Of a stretch of DNA of 31,046 bases, positions 7,328 to 15,620 are shown piece by piece. The DNA is from DATCDR01 sp036510575 (GTDB taxonomy: Bacteria; Actinomycetota; Acidimicrobiia; Acidimicrobiales; Bog-793). The translations under genes were made by a program, and so were the position numbers. The first letter of the stretch is position 1. The number at the start of each line of letters is the position of its first letter. The stretch is from contig DATCDR010000240.1 of assembly GCA_036510575.1 (NCBI GenBank), positions 1 to 31,046 on the forward strand. The letters run 5' to 3'. The notes beneath the pieces were generated by a model. That model worked only from the letters and a program-made list of their open reading frames with translations. It had not been told where the DNA came from and did no database searches.

Positions 7328-10300
7328 GTGATCAACAAGGTACTGGTTGCCAATCGAGGCGAGATCGCGATTCGCGCCTTTCGGGCCGCCTACGAGCTCG
7401 GCGTGCGCACCGTCGCGGTCTTCCCCTACGAAGACCGGAACTCACTTCATCGGCAAAAAGCCGACGAGGCCTACCAGATCGGTGAACGCGGCCACCCGGT
7501 CAGCGCGTATCTCGACATCGCAGCACTGATCGAGGTCGCGAAAGGCTGTGACGCCGACGCGATCTATCCCGGTTACGGGTTCCTGTCCGAGAACCCGCTG
7601 CTTGCCGAGGCCTGTGACGAAGCTGGGATCACCTTTATCGGCCCACCCGCGTCGGTGCTGCGCCTCGCCGGCAACAAGGTCCGCGCCCTCGAGGCAGCAC
7701 ATGCGGCAGGGCTCCCGACGCTTCGGACCGGACCCGGCCGAACCGATGCCGCGGAGCTCATCGCAGATGCCGACGCGGTCGGCTTCCCGCTCTTCGTCAA
7801 AGCCGCGGCAGGCGGTGGCGGACGCGGCCTTCGGCGCGTCGAGTCTCCCGAAGATCTCCTCGAACAGGCGGGGACGGCGATGCGCGAGGCGGCGTCTGCG
7901 TTTGGCGATGCGACCGTCTTCCTCGAGCAGGCCGTGCCGAGAGCACGCCACATCGAGGTGCAACTACTCGCCGACCGTGAAGGATCGGTCGTGCACCTCT
8001 TCGAGCGGGACTGCTCGATCCAGCGCCGCCACCAAAAGGTCATCGAAGTCGCGCCCGCCCAGAATCTCGACCCGACGATCCGGAGCGCGCTCTGCGGCTA
8101 CGCGGTCGACTTCGCGAGCGCCGTCGGCTACGAGAACGCCGGCACCGTCGAGTTTCTCGTCGGTGAAGACGGCAGTCACGTCTTTATCGAGATGAACCCG
8201 CGGATCCAAGTCGAGCACACCGTGACCGAAGAGGTGACGGGGATCGACCTCGTCCATGCACAGTTTCACGTCGCGTCGGGCGAACTGCTCGCCGACCTCG
8301 GCATCACCCAGGAGTCCATCACCGTGACCGGAGCGGCGCTCCAGTGCCGGATCACCACAGAGGACCCGACGAACGAATTCCGACCTGACTCAGGCCGGAT
8401 CACCGGCTACCGCTCCGCTGGTGGTGCCGGGGTCCGCCTTGACGGCGGGACGATCGCGGTCGGCGCGGAGGTGCTCCCCTACTTCGACTCACTCCTCGTC
8501 AAGGTCACGACGCGCGGGCGAACCTGGGAGGAGACTGTCTCGAGGGCACGACGAGCGATCACGGAGTTCCGGATCCGCGGCGTCGCGACCAACATCATGT
8601 TTCTCCAGGCTGTCTTGGACGACGACGACTTCGTCGCAGGCAAAGCCACGACCGCCCTCCTCGAGGAGAAGCCCTACCTACTCGAGGCGAGGTCAAGCAC
8701 CGATCGCGGCTCGCGCCTGCTCTCGTACCTCGCCGACGTCACCGTCAACCGACCACACGGTCGAAGGCCCGAGCACGCCGACCCGCGCGCCAAGCTGCCC
8801 GTCATCGACCTCAGCGCGCCGGCACCTGCTGGGAGTCGCCAACGGCTCGCCGAGCTCGGCCCTGCCGGCTTTGCCAGCTGGCTTCGCTCCTCGACCAGCC
8901 TTGCAGTGACCGACACGACGTTTCGAGACGCGCACCAGTCGCTCCTTGCCACAAGAGTCCGAACCGACGACCTCGTCGCCGTCGCGCCCCACATCGCGCG
9001 CATGGCTCCAGAGCTGCTCAGTCTCGAATCCTGGGGCGGCGCGACCTATGACGTCGCGCTCCGTTTCCTGCACGAAGATCCGTGGCTCCGCCTCGAACAG
9101 CTCCGTGAAGCGGTGCCGAACATCTGCCTGCAGATGCTGCTCCGCGGCAGAAACACCGTCGGTTACACCCCCTACCCAGAGCTCGTGACCGAGCGCTTCG
9201 TCACCGAGGCCGCGACCACTGGAATCGACATCTTCCGCATCTTCGACGCGCTAAACGACGTCGAGCAGATGCGGCCGGCGATCGATTACACCATCGGGGC
9301 GGGCGCGCTCGCAGAGGGGACGCTCTGTTACACCGGCGATCTCGCCAACCCCGCGGAGACGACCTATACCCTCGACTACTACCTCCGGATCGCCGACGGC
9401 CTCGCCCGGGCAGGCGCGCACGTGCTCTGCATCAAGGACATGGCAGGGCTGCTCCGACCAGAATCTGCCCGCCGACTGATCAGCGCGCTCCGGGAACGCT
9501 TCGATCAGCCGGTGCACCTGCACACGCATGACACCGCGGGTGGCCAGCTCGGGACCTACCTCGCCGCCCTCGAAGTCGACGTCGACGCCGTCGACGGTGC
9601 GTCGGCGCCGATGGCGGGCACCACCAGCCAACCTTCGCTCTCGGCGATCGTGGCATCGGTCGCACACTCCCGGCAGGCCACTGCGCTCTCGATCGAGGCG
9701 CTCTGTGACCTAGAGCCGTACTTCGAGGACCTGCGCCGGCTCTACGCACCATTCGAGAGCGGTCTTCCCGGACCGACCGGTCGCGTCTACCAGCACGAGA
9801 TCCCAGGCGGCCAGCTCTCAAACCTCCGCCAACAAGCAGAGGCCGTCGGACTGGGCGATCGATTCGAGGACGTGGAGCGGCTCTACGCCGCCGCTGACCG
9901 GATCCTTGGCCGCATCGTCAAGGTCACCCCTACCTCCAAGGTCGTCGGTGACCTCGCCCTCCAGCTCGCGGCGTCGAACGCGGATCCCGACGAGTTCGCG
10001 GCCGAGCCTGAGCGCTTCGACGTTCCCGACTCCGTGCTGCGCTTCCTCGCGGGCGAGCTCGGTGTGCCTGAGAACGGCTGGCCGGAGCCCTTCCGAACCC
10101 GGGCACTAGCTGGTCGTGAGCCGGTGCTCGAAGACGCCGTCGTGTCGCCAGAAGATACCGAGGCGCTCGATGGCCCGACGCGTCGCATCACGCTCTCGCG
10201 GCTGCTCTTCCCAGGTCCGACAGCGGAGTACGAGACGTCACTCGCCACCTTTGGCGACCTCTCCGCGCTTCCCTCGTCGGCATTCTTCTTCGGCCTCCAA

Positions 10301-10705
10301 CACGGCGAGGAGCTGGCTGTCGACCTCGGTCCTGGTGTGCAGCTGCTCTTCGGGCTCGAGGCTGTCGGCGACGCGGATGAGCGCGGCATGCGAAGCGTCG
10401 TGTGCACACTGAATGGCCAGCTCCGACCGCTCTCGGTCCGAGACCGGTCCTTGGCCCGCGATACACCTGCGGCAGAGCGCGCCGACGCCGAGGACCCGAA
10501 CGAGGTCGGCGCACCGTTCACTGGCGTCGCGACGCTGCGCGTCTCGAGGGGCCAGCACGTCGAAGCAGGCGAGGTCGTCGCGACCATCGAGGCGATGAAG
10601 ATGGAAGCGAGCGTGACGAGCTCGGTAGGCGGCACGGTCGAGCACATCGCCGTCGAGCGCGTCGCCCAGGTCCAAGCAGGCGATCTCTTGATGCGGCTTC
10701 GATGA
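7328..10705 (+). CDS. pyc: Pyruvate carboxylase (biotin-dependent, single chain)
   Basis: Carboxylates pyruvate to oxaloacetate with ATP, bicarbonate and biotin, refilling the TCA cycle. The full multidomain chain is present (1125 residues). Biotin carboxylase about 1-450: VLVANRGEIAIRAFRA, ATP-grasp glycine loop KAAAGGGGRGLRRV (158-171), EMNPRIQVEHTVTE. Carboxyltransferase about 520-800: TDTTFRDAHQS (528-538), the lysine K703 in CIKDMAGLL that is carbamylated in this family, and metal ligands in HLHTHD (730-735). C-terminal biotinyl domain with EAMKM, biotin on K1091. The start is taken at GTG 7328 (VINKVLVANRGE); an upstream in-frame extension would overlap aroC and its promoter and is not part of the family. 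An AGGTGAG stands about 10 nt upstream. The biotin transporter gene bioY follows. Confidence 0.96.
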   Translation: MINKVLVANRGEIAIRAFRAAYELGVRTVAVFPYEDRNSLHRQKADEAYQIGERGHPVSAYLDIAALIEVAKGCDADAIYPGYGFLSENPLLAEACDEAGITFIGPPASVLRLAGNKVRALEAAHAAGLPTLRTGPGRTDAAELIADADAVGFPLFVKAAAGGGGRGLRRVESPEDLLEQAGTAMREAASAFGDATVFLEQAVPRARHIEVQLLADREGSVVHLFERDCSIQRRHQKVIEVAPAQNLDPTIRSALCGYAVDFASAVGYENAGTVEFLVGEDGSHVFIEMNPRIQVEHTVTEEVTGIDLVHAQFHVASGELLADLGITQESITVTGAALQCRITTEDPTNEFRPDSGRITGYRSAGGAGVRLDGGTIAVGAEVLPYFDSLLVKVTTRGRTWEETVSRARRAITEFRIRGVATNIMFLQAVLDDDDFVAGKATTALLEEKPYLLEARSSTDRGSRLLSYLADVTVNRPHGRRPEHADPRAKLPVIDLSAPAPAGSRQRLAELGPAGFASWLRSSTSLAVTDTTFRDAHQSLLATRVRTDDLVAVAPHIARMAPELLSLESWGGATYDVALRFLHEDPWLRLEQLREAVPNICLQMLLRGRNTVGYTPYPELVTERFVTEAATTGIDIFRIFDALNDVEQMRPAIDYTIGAGALAEGTLCYTGDLANPAETTYTLDYYLRIADGLARAGAHVLCIKDMAGLLRPESARRLISALRERFDQPVHLHTHDTAGGQLGTYLAALEVDVDAVDGASAPMAGTTSQPSLSAIVASVAHSRQATALSIEALCDLEPYFEDLRRLYAPFESGLPGPTGRVYQHEIPGGQLSNLRQQAEAVGLGDRFEDVERLYAAADRILGRIVKVTPTSKVVGDLALQLAASNADPDEFAAEPERFDVPDSVLRFLAGELGVPENGWPEPFRTRALAGREPVLEDAVVSPEDTEALDGPTRRITLSRLLFPGPTAEYETSLATFGDLSALPSSAFFFGLQHGEELAVDLGPGVQLLFGLEAVGDADERGMRSVVCTLNGQLRPLSVRDRSLARDTPAAERADAEDPNEVGAPFTGVATLRVSRGQHVEAGEVVATIEAMKMEASVTSSVGGTVEHIAVERVAQVQAGDLLMRLR

Positions 10706-10849
10706 TCACTCACACAGCGACTGCTCTACCTCGCCAGGGCCTAGGTGGCGACGCGCTCGAAGTAGCGTCGCGGCGAGCGACCTCGACGCGCTTGCACAAC
10801 CGGTCGAGCAACCCGTCGGCCGGATCGACCAAGATGACCATGACCAACC

Positions 10850-10868
10850 GATCACGACCAACGTGATC
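10850..10868. repeat. Perfect palindrome upstream of bioY, possible operator
   Basis: GATCACG and CGTGATC form a perfect 7-bp inverted repeat with a 5-nt spacer, ending just before the bioY ribosome site. The same region carries GACCAA three times at 10827, 10842 and 10856 (14-15 bp spacing). It could be a repressor site for biotin control or an RNA hairpin next to the ribosome site. It does not look like the BirA operator or the actinobacterial BioQ site as I know them. Confidence 0.45.
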
Positions 10869-10882
10869 AAAAGGAGCGTACG

Positions 10883-11467
10883 TTGAGTTCCAACCTCGCC
10901 GCCGCCCGCCGCCCGATCGTGCTCGCGGACCTGGTACCAGGGGTCGTCGCGCGCGACATCGGCCTTGTCATCGCTGCGGCAGGGATCACGGGAGCACTTG
11001 CCCAGATCACGGTCCATATCCCCGGCACGCCCGTCCCGATGACCGGTCAAACCCTCGGCGTCTTGGTCTCGGGCTGTGCGCTCGGAGCGAGGCGTGCGAC
11101 TGCCGCGATGCTCGCGTACGCGCTCTTCGGCTTCATCGGTGTCCCGTGGTTCGCCGGCGGCCAGCACGGTTACGTCGGCGCCAATGCCGGCTACCTGCTC
11201 GGCTTCGTCCTCGCCGGCTTCCTCTGCGGAGTCGTCGCCGAGCGCGGCGCAGACCGCCGGGTGATCGGTGCCATTCCGGCGATGCTGCTCGGCGAGGTCG
11301 CCATCTACGCGATCGGCGTACCGTGGCTCGCAGTCGATCTCCACGTTGGAATCGGGAAGGCGATCAGCCTCGGCTTTAACCCCTTTGTCGCCGGTGATGC
11401 GACCAAAGCGGCGATCGGCGCGCTAGTGCTGCCGAGCGCCTGGCACTTCGTCAACAAACAGCACTGA
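10883..11467 (+). CDS. bioY: Biotin transporter substrate-binding component BioY
   Basis: BioY is the biotin-specific S component of an energy-coupling-factor (ECF) transporter in the cytoplasmic membrane. The 194-residue protein has about six hydrophobic segments. Family signatures are TPVPMTGQTLGVLVSGCALG (49-68) and FGFIGVPWFAGG with GANAGYLLGFVLAGF, and C-terminal LGFNPFVAGDATKAAIGALV. The TTG start at 10883 has AAGGAG 6 nt upstream. No energising EcfA/EcfT genes lie here; BioY can use a shared module or act alone in some species. Position 177 bp after the biotin-dependent pyruvate carboxylase suggests matched biotin supply and demand. A palindrome directly upstream suggests its own control. 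Confidence 0.93.
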   Translation: MSSNLAAARRPIVLADLVPGVVARDIGLVIAAAGITGALAQITVHIPGTPVPMTGQTLGVLVSGCALGARRATAAMLAYALFGFIGVPWFAGGQHGYVGANAGYLLGFVLAGFLCGVVAERGADRRVIGAIPAMLLGEVAIYAIGVPWLAVDLHVGIGKAISLGFNPFVAGDATKAAIGALVLPSAWHFVNKQH

Positions 11468-11504
11468 GCGCGCCGCAACACGGGCGATATCGAGGGGAGC
11501 GACA

Positions 11505-11891
11505 ATGCCAAGGCGACGAGCAATTGAGATCGACGGCGTCCGCCACAACGCGCCGATCCCGATGGGAGCGCGGATCGACAACATCGTCTTCTCCTCGGGT
11601 ATCCAGGGAATGGACCCGAGCACCGGGATCGTCCCCGACGACGGCATCGATCAGGTGCGCTTCGCCTTCTTGAATCTAGAGAGCTTCCTAAGAGCCGCAG
11701 GGGTCACCTACGACGACGTCGTACGACTTACTATCCACCTCGGCGACCCGTCGCTTAGAGACGAGATCAACCGCTACTGGCTCGAGCTCTACCCCGACGA
11801 GGAGGACCGTCCGGCGCGTCACGCGATGAACCTCACGCTCAACAACAACATGCTCGTCCAACTCGAGGTCTTTGCGGTCGCCGCTTCTTGA
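11505..11891 (+). CDS. RidA (YjgF/YER057c/UK114) family protein
   Basis: A 128-residue small trimeric-type protein. Family features are the early strand NIVFSSGIQGMDPSTG, the segment QVRFAFLNLESFLRAAGVTY that is the long helix of the fold, VVRLTIHLGDP, and near the C terminus the arginine-containing RPARHAMNLTL, which matches the imine-binding Arg region of RidA. RidA enzymes destroy reactive 2-aminoacrylate imines; other family members act as hydrolases in catabolism, and which applies here cannot be read. A GAGGGGAG ribosome site precedes ATG 11505. It lies 37 nt after bioY on the same strand and is likely co-transcribed. Confidence 0.85.
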   Translation: MPRRRAIEIDGVRHNAPIPMGARIDNIVFSSGIQGMDPSTGIVPDDGIDQVRFAFLNLESFLRAAGVTYDDVVRLTIHLGDPSLRDEINRYWLELYPDEEDRPARHAMNLTLNNNMLVQLEVFAVAAS

Positions 11892-11933
11892 TCCGTGCGG
11901 CTCGCCCTTGCGCGAGAGCCGGCGACCTGTCGA

Positions 11934-11939
11934 TAGGGT
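11934..11939 (+). promoter_or_regulatory. -10 box (TAGGGT) of a leaderless transcript
   Basis: TAGGGT is followed by 7 nt and the GTG at 11947, with no ribosome site. It supports the chosen start of the luciferase-like gene. TTGCGC at 11908-11913 is a possible but over-distant -35. Confidence 0.55.
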
Positions 11940-11946
11940 CCACTCC

Positions 11947-12960
11947 GTGCGCCTCTCGGTACTGGACCAGTCTCCGATCCCAGAGGGATCCTCGCCCGCC
12001 GAGGCACTGGCGAACACGGTCAATCTCGCGCAGGCGGCCGAGCACCTCGGCTACGAGCGCTACTGGCTCGCTGAGCACCACGCATCTGGCGGACTCGCCG
12101 GAAGCGTGCCGGAGATCTTGATCGCGTACGTCGCGGCGAACACCTGCTCGATCCGGGTCGGATCTGGCGGGGTGATGCTGTCGCACTACAGCCCGTTGAA
12201 GGTCGCCGAGGAGTTCCGAATGCTCGAGACGCTCTTCCCGGGGCGTATTGACCTCGGCCTCGGGCGAGCGCCCGGCTCGGAGCCGCTCACCGCGTTCGCG
12301 CTGCAGCGCAACCGACAGCACCAGGCAAGCGACGACTTCATCGACCAGCTCGCCGAGCTCGTCGCGTGGTTGCACGGCACCTTCCCCGAGCAGCACCCCT
12401 TCGCCCGCATCACCGCGACCCCCGTTCCGGACAGAGTGCCCGACATCTGGCTGCTCAGCTCGTCGGGCTACTCCTCGGCGGTCGCGGCACACTTTGGTGC
12501 AGGCCTTTGCTTCGCGCACTTCATAGCTGACAACGGCGGCCCTGAGTCGCTCACTGACTACAAGGCACGATTCGTGCCGTCCGCGCACCATGCCGCTCCA
12601 GCCGCCGCGGTCGCGGTCGGCGTCGTGTGCGCGGAGACTACTGAAGAGGCAACGGCATTGGCGTCGAGTGCTGCGCTCTGGAGACTTCGGAGGAGGAAGG
12701 GTGAGAACGGTCCGGTCCCCACCGTCGCAGAGGCATCGGCGTACACCTGGACGGGCGCTGATCTCTTAGCAGCTGGCCCAGCCGCCTCACGAACGATCGT
12801 CGGCGACCCCGAGCAGGTGAAGAACCAACTGAGCGAGCTTGCCGACCGGTACGGAGTGGACGATCTCGTCCTCGTCACCATCACGCATGATCACGCTGCG
12901 CGGGTGCACTCATACGAGCTCGTCGCGAAGGAGTTCGGGCTCTCCCAACCATCGGCGTAA
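11947..12960 (+). CDS. LLM-class flavin-dependent oxidoreductase (luciferase group 1)
   Basis: A 337-residue luciferase-like TIM-barrel protein. It begins VRLSVLDQSPIPEGSSPAEA, the hallmark start of the 'luciferase family oxidoreductase, group 1' (MsnO8-like) proteins, followed by ERYWLAEHHASGGLAGSVPE and the core GSGGVMLSHYSPLKVAEEF and FPGRIDLGLGRAPGSE. These use FMNH2 or a related reduced flavin. The substrate is unknown. The start is set at GTG 11947 because a longer frame overlaps the RidA gene and lacks homology, while a -10 box stands 7 nt before this GTG. It is a different subfamily from the oxidoreductase at 480-1331, so they are not a recent duplication. Confidence 0.88.
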   Translation: MRLSVLDQSPIPEGSSPAEALANTVNLAQAAEHLGYERYWLAEHHASGGLAGSVPEILIAYVAANTCSIRVGSGGVMLSHYSPLKVAEEFRMLETLFPGRIDLGLGRAPGSEPLTAFALQRNRQHQASDDFIDQLAELVAWLHGTFPEQHPFARITATPVPDRVPDIWLLSSSGYSSAVAAHFGAGLCFAHFIADNGGPESLTDYKARFVPSAHHAAPAAAVAVGVVCAETTEEATALASSAALWRLRRRKGENGPVPTVAEASAYTWTGADLLAAGPAASRTIVGDPEQVKNQLSELADRYGVDDLVLVTITHDHAARVHSYELVAKEFGLSQPSA

Positions 12961-13095
12961 CGGCAAAAGGCATCCCCGACCGGTGTATAGGTGAGACGTG
13001 GCTTCTACCTCCGGACGTCGTCCACAAGCTGGCATGCGCAGGCTCTCCCACCGGCCTGCGTGCGCCTCGTCGAGCGCCAAGTAGGCCGCGCGGCC

Positions 13096-13853
13096 GTGAG
13101 CGGCTACAACGTGCAGGAGTACTGGGACGCCGTCGGCGCAGCGATCACGAAGCGACCGTTGCCCGACCCCGCGGTCGCCGGGGACGACTCGCCCGTCCAA
13201 CGATACAAACGCGACAAGTTCTTAAAGATGCTCTTGTTGAGCGTTCCACCTGGCACTTCTGTCCTCGAGGTCGGCTCGGGACCTGGAGAAAATCTAAGTA
13301 CGTTAAAGGGCGCGGGCACTGCCAAGCGTCTAGCGGGTGCGGACATAGCGCCGTCGATGATCGCGCTCGCCCGCGGGCGAGGCCACGAAGTCTTCTTCAC
13401 TGACGGACAGACGCTCCCGTTCGCTGACGGCGAGTTCGACGTCGTGTTCTCAGCTACGGCGCTCCAGCACAATCCGGTCTTCGCGCCGCTCCTCGGCGAG
13501 ATGTGCCGCGTCACCGCGGCGCAGGTTCTGCTGTTTGCAGACACCGCCGCCAGCGGCCCAACACGTGATAACGGCACACCTACCTTCGACGCGCCGAGGT
13601 CGACTACGCCTGCGAGGCGCAGCGCCACGGCTTTCGACTAGTCGACACTGTCCCGCTCGGGATCTTCGCCAGCGAGATTATGCGAAGTGGGCTGATGAAG
13701 GTTCTCGACAACCGAAATCGTCGCGAAGCCGAACCGCTGCCGAATCGGATCTTGAAAGCCGAGGCGACGCTGCTCGGGGCTACCCGACACGTCGATGGCC
13801 GCGTGTCCCAACGGCGGGGGATGACCAAACTGTCCTGCGAGCGAGCGTCGTGA
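13096..13853 (+). pseudogene. Class I SAM-dependent methyltransferase, split by a frameshift
   Basis: The first part (GTG 13096 onward) is a Rossmann methyltransferase: GYNVQEYWDAVGAAI, SAM motif I SVLEVGSGPGENL (55-67), acidic loop DIAPSMIALAR, QTLPFADGEFDVVFSATALQH. In that frame the product derails after DTAASGPTRDNGT and stops at 13641. From about 13583 the frame shifted by -1 reads on sensibly: THTYLRRAEVDYACEAQRHG, FRLVDTVPLGIFASEIM, then to a stop at 13853. The join lies in a CACA-rich stretch (about 13570-13590), consistent with loss of one or four bases. Restored, it would be about 250 residues. The active Rossmann core is in the first part, so a truncated enzyme could exist. Substrate unknown. 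Confidence 0.8.
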
Positions 13854-13980
13854 AAGTCGGCGCCAGCTGTCCGCTTGTAACTGCGTAGCCAACAGCTGCG
13901 CTAACGCCAAGCAGCAGTTGCTCGGGAAACGCACATCTGCAGCCCCACCCCGCAACGTGCCTGGTACAAGGTCCGATTCC

Positions 13981-14586
13981 TTAGCGAGCCTCGGACTCGC
14001 GCTCTTCGGCTCGAAGCGAGCGGAGCCGGTGGACCACGCCTGCCACGAACACGCCAATGACGACGACCGCCAACGCGTAGCCGGCGAGGGAGAAGTCGTG
14101 CTCGACCTTCTGCCACTGGGTGGCCAGTCCGTAGCCGAGTGACGACAGTGCCGTCGCGTAGATCGCGGTGCCGACAAGCGAGCAGAGCGCAAAACGAGCA
14201 GCCGACATCTCTGCGATACCAGCCGCGACCGAGACGAAGTAACGAAGAAGGGGGAGCGCTCTCCCGACAATGACAGCGAGTTCGCCACGTCCGTCGAGAA
14301 ACACCTCGGCGCGGTCGAGATCTTTCGGAGTTATCAATATCCGCCGGCCAAGCTTTTCGATGAGTGGCCTGCCCCCGACGCGACCAAGGCCATAGGAGAA
14401 GCACGAGCCGATGAACTCAAAGAGCGTGCCGAGCAGAATCACTCCGGCGAGGGCCAAGTGCCCCTCGTGCGCGAGAACGCCGGCGAAGCCGAAGGTGATC
14501 TCCGAGGGGACGAAGGGCACGCACGACTCGAGGAGCGCGAGCAAGCAGATGGCTAGGTATCCGTGATGGGTAAGAAGGGATTCCAC
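13981..14586 (-). CDS. DedA family membrane protein
   Basis: A roughly 201-residue integral membrane protein of the DedA/VTT (SNARE-associated) family, now viewed as lipid scramblases or flippases needed for envelope integrity. The N-terminal pattern HHGYLAICLLALLESCVPFV followed by PSEITFGFAGVLA is typical, as are the re-entrant region SCFSYGLGRVGGRPLIEKLG and GRALPLLRYFVSVAAGIAEM, which holds the conserved Arg. A long hydrophobic helix lies near the C terminus, then a basic tail. The start is taken at GTG 14586 (VESLLTHHGY); a longer frame overlaps the divergent nuclease gene and its promoter and has no membrane or family character. No ribosome site is evident. Confidence 0.85.
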   Translation of the reverse strand: MESLLTHHGYLAICLLALLESCVPFVPSEITFGFAGVLAHEGHLALAGVILLGTLFEFIGSCFSYGLGRVGGRPLIEKLGRRILITPKDLDRAEVFLDGRGELAVIVGRALPLLRYFVSVAAGIAEMSAARFALCSLVGTAIYATALSSLGYGLATQWQKVEHDFSLAGYALAVVVIGVFVAGVVHRLRSLRAEERESEAR

Positions 14587-14765
14587 AGGTGCTGTTGTAA
14601 TCGAGACTGCTGCTAAGCGGATGAACCTGTCCGCGGCGGGACCAGTTGCGGCGTGCGTCCAAGCCACAAGTCCCGCCGGTTTCTCAGACTTTAGGCATTC
14701 GCCTCGATCGAACACCCGATGCCGTCGCGTCCACGACGATCCCGGCTTTTGATACAGCAGGTGCG

Positions 14766-14771
14766 TAACCT
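14766..14771 (+). promoter_or_regulatory. -10 box (TAACCT) of a leaderless transcript
   Basis: TAACCT is followed by 8 nt and the ATG at 14780, without a ribosome site. Confidence 0.5.
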
Positions 14772-14779
14772 CTCGGCTA

Positions 14780-15601
14780 ATGGCTCTTCCGCTCCCGACC
14801 ACGCTCACACCATCGAAAGTGGGCAAGTTCGTCAGCTGCCCACTGGCGTTTCGGTACTCCTACATCGAGCGGCTCCCTGAGCCGACAACGACGTATCAAC
14901 TACGCGGCACGATCATCCACCGCGTCCTGCAGGCGCTCTTCGGACTGAGCGACGCATCCACACGGACCTACGAGACTGCGATGACGCTCTTCGATGCCGC
15001 ATGGATCGCGGCGACCGAGTCCGGCGAGCTCGGCGAGCTGGAGTTGAGCGAAGCGGCAATGCGCTCGTTTCGAATCGAGAGCAGCAACCTGATCGCGAAG
15101 TACTTCGCGCTCGAGGACCCAAGGAGCGTCACTCCTGTCGGCCTCGAACTCGACCTCCGCGTGAACGTCGACGGGATCGAGTACCGCGGCATCATCGACC
15201 GCCTCGACCGACTGAGCGACGGCCGCTTCGCAATCGTTGACTACAAGACGGGGCGCAGTCCACGAGCGGATCGCTCGCGATCAAGGATGCTCGGCGTCAA
15301 CTTTTACGCCTTCCTCTGTGAGCGGCTACTCGACATCCGACCGAGCGAAGTACGCCTGATGTACCTCGGCGACCAGGTCGTCGTGGTCGAGTCCCCAACG
15401 GACCAATCGCTTCGCGGCCTCCACCAGCGGGCGAGCGCGGTCTGGGGAGCAATCGAGCGTGCATGCGACTCAGGCGACTTCCGGCCGAGCCCGTCGCCGC
15501 TTTGCAAGAGCTGCTTCTACCAGGACAAGTGCCCTGCATTCAGCGCGGTCGTTGGATCACCAGCGAGCAAGCTTCTAGCGGAGCCGGTAGCGGTCAGCTA
15601 G
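14780..15601 (+). CDS. RecB/AddB-like PD-(D/E)XK nuclease with probable 4Fe-4S cluster
   Basis: A 273-residue stand-alone RecB-family exonuclease domain (PDDEXK_1 type). Nuclease residues visible are H47 (RGTIIHRVLQ), E123 (GLELDL), D140 (YRGIIDRLDRL) and D154-x-K156 (FAIVDYKTGRS). Four cysteines, C20 (FVSCPLAFRY) and C242, C245, C251 near the C terminus (LCKSCFYQDKC), match the split cysteine set that binds a 4Fe-4S cluster and closes the fold in AddB and Cas4 enzymes. It would cut or resect DNA ends in repair. Actinobacteria often encode such a single domain apart from AdnAB; no cas or helicase gene is near, so Cas4 in a CRISPR role is unlikely. Next gene 20 bp downstream has its own promoter. 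Confidence 0.9.
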   Translation: MALPLPTTLTPSKVGKFVSCPLAFRYSYIERLPEPTTTYQLRGTIIHRVLQALFGLSDASTRTYETAMTLFDAAWIAATESGELGELELSEAAMRSFRIESSNLIAKYFALEDPRSVTPVGLELDLRVNVDGIEYRGIIDRLDRLSDGRFAIVDYKTGRSPRADRSRSRMLGVNFYAFLCERLLDIRPSEVRLMYLGDQVVVVESPTDQSLRGLHQRASAVWGAIERACDSGDFRPSPSPLCKSCFYQDKCPAFSAVVGSPASKLLAEPVAVS

Positions 15602-15607
15602 TCCCGA

Positions 15608-15613
15608 TAGCCT
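15608..15613 (+). promoter_or_regulatory. -10 box (TAGCCT) of a leaderless transcript
   Basis: TAGCCT begins 6 nt after the nuclease stop and is followed by 7 nt and the GTG at 15621. No ribosome site lies between, so the PAP2 gene probably has its own leaderless promoter. Confidence 0.55.
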
Positions 15614-15620
15614 CGCTGTC

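Noticed and set aside
10706..10882. Riboswitch before bioY
   Set aside because: I see no known riboswitch core; only the short palindrome and GACCAA repeats can be supported.
12998..13084. 28-codon ORF (GTG 12998) six nt after TATAGG, possible leaderless peptide before the methyltransferase
   Set aside because: The hexamer lacks the final T, codons show no coding bias, and the frame overlaps nothing informative; too weak to call.
14780..15601. Cas4 of a CRISPR system
   Set aside because: No repeats or other cas genes are present; the domain layout fits a solitary RecB/AddB-type nuclease.
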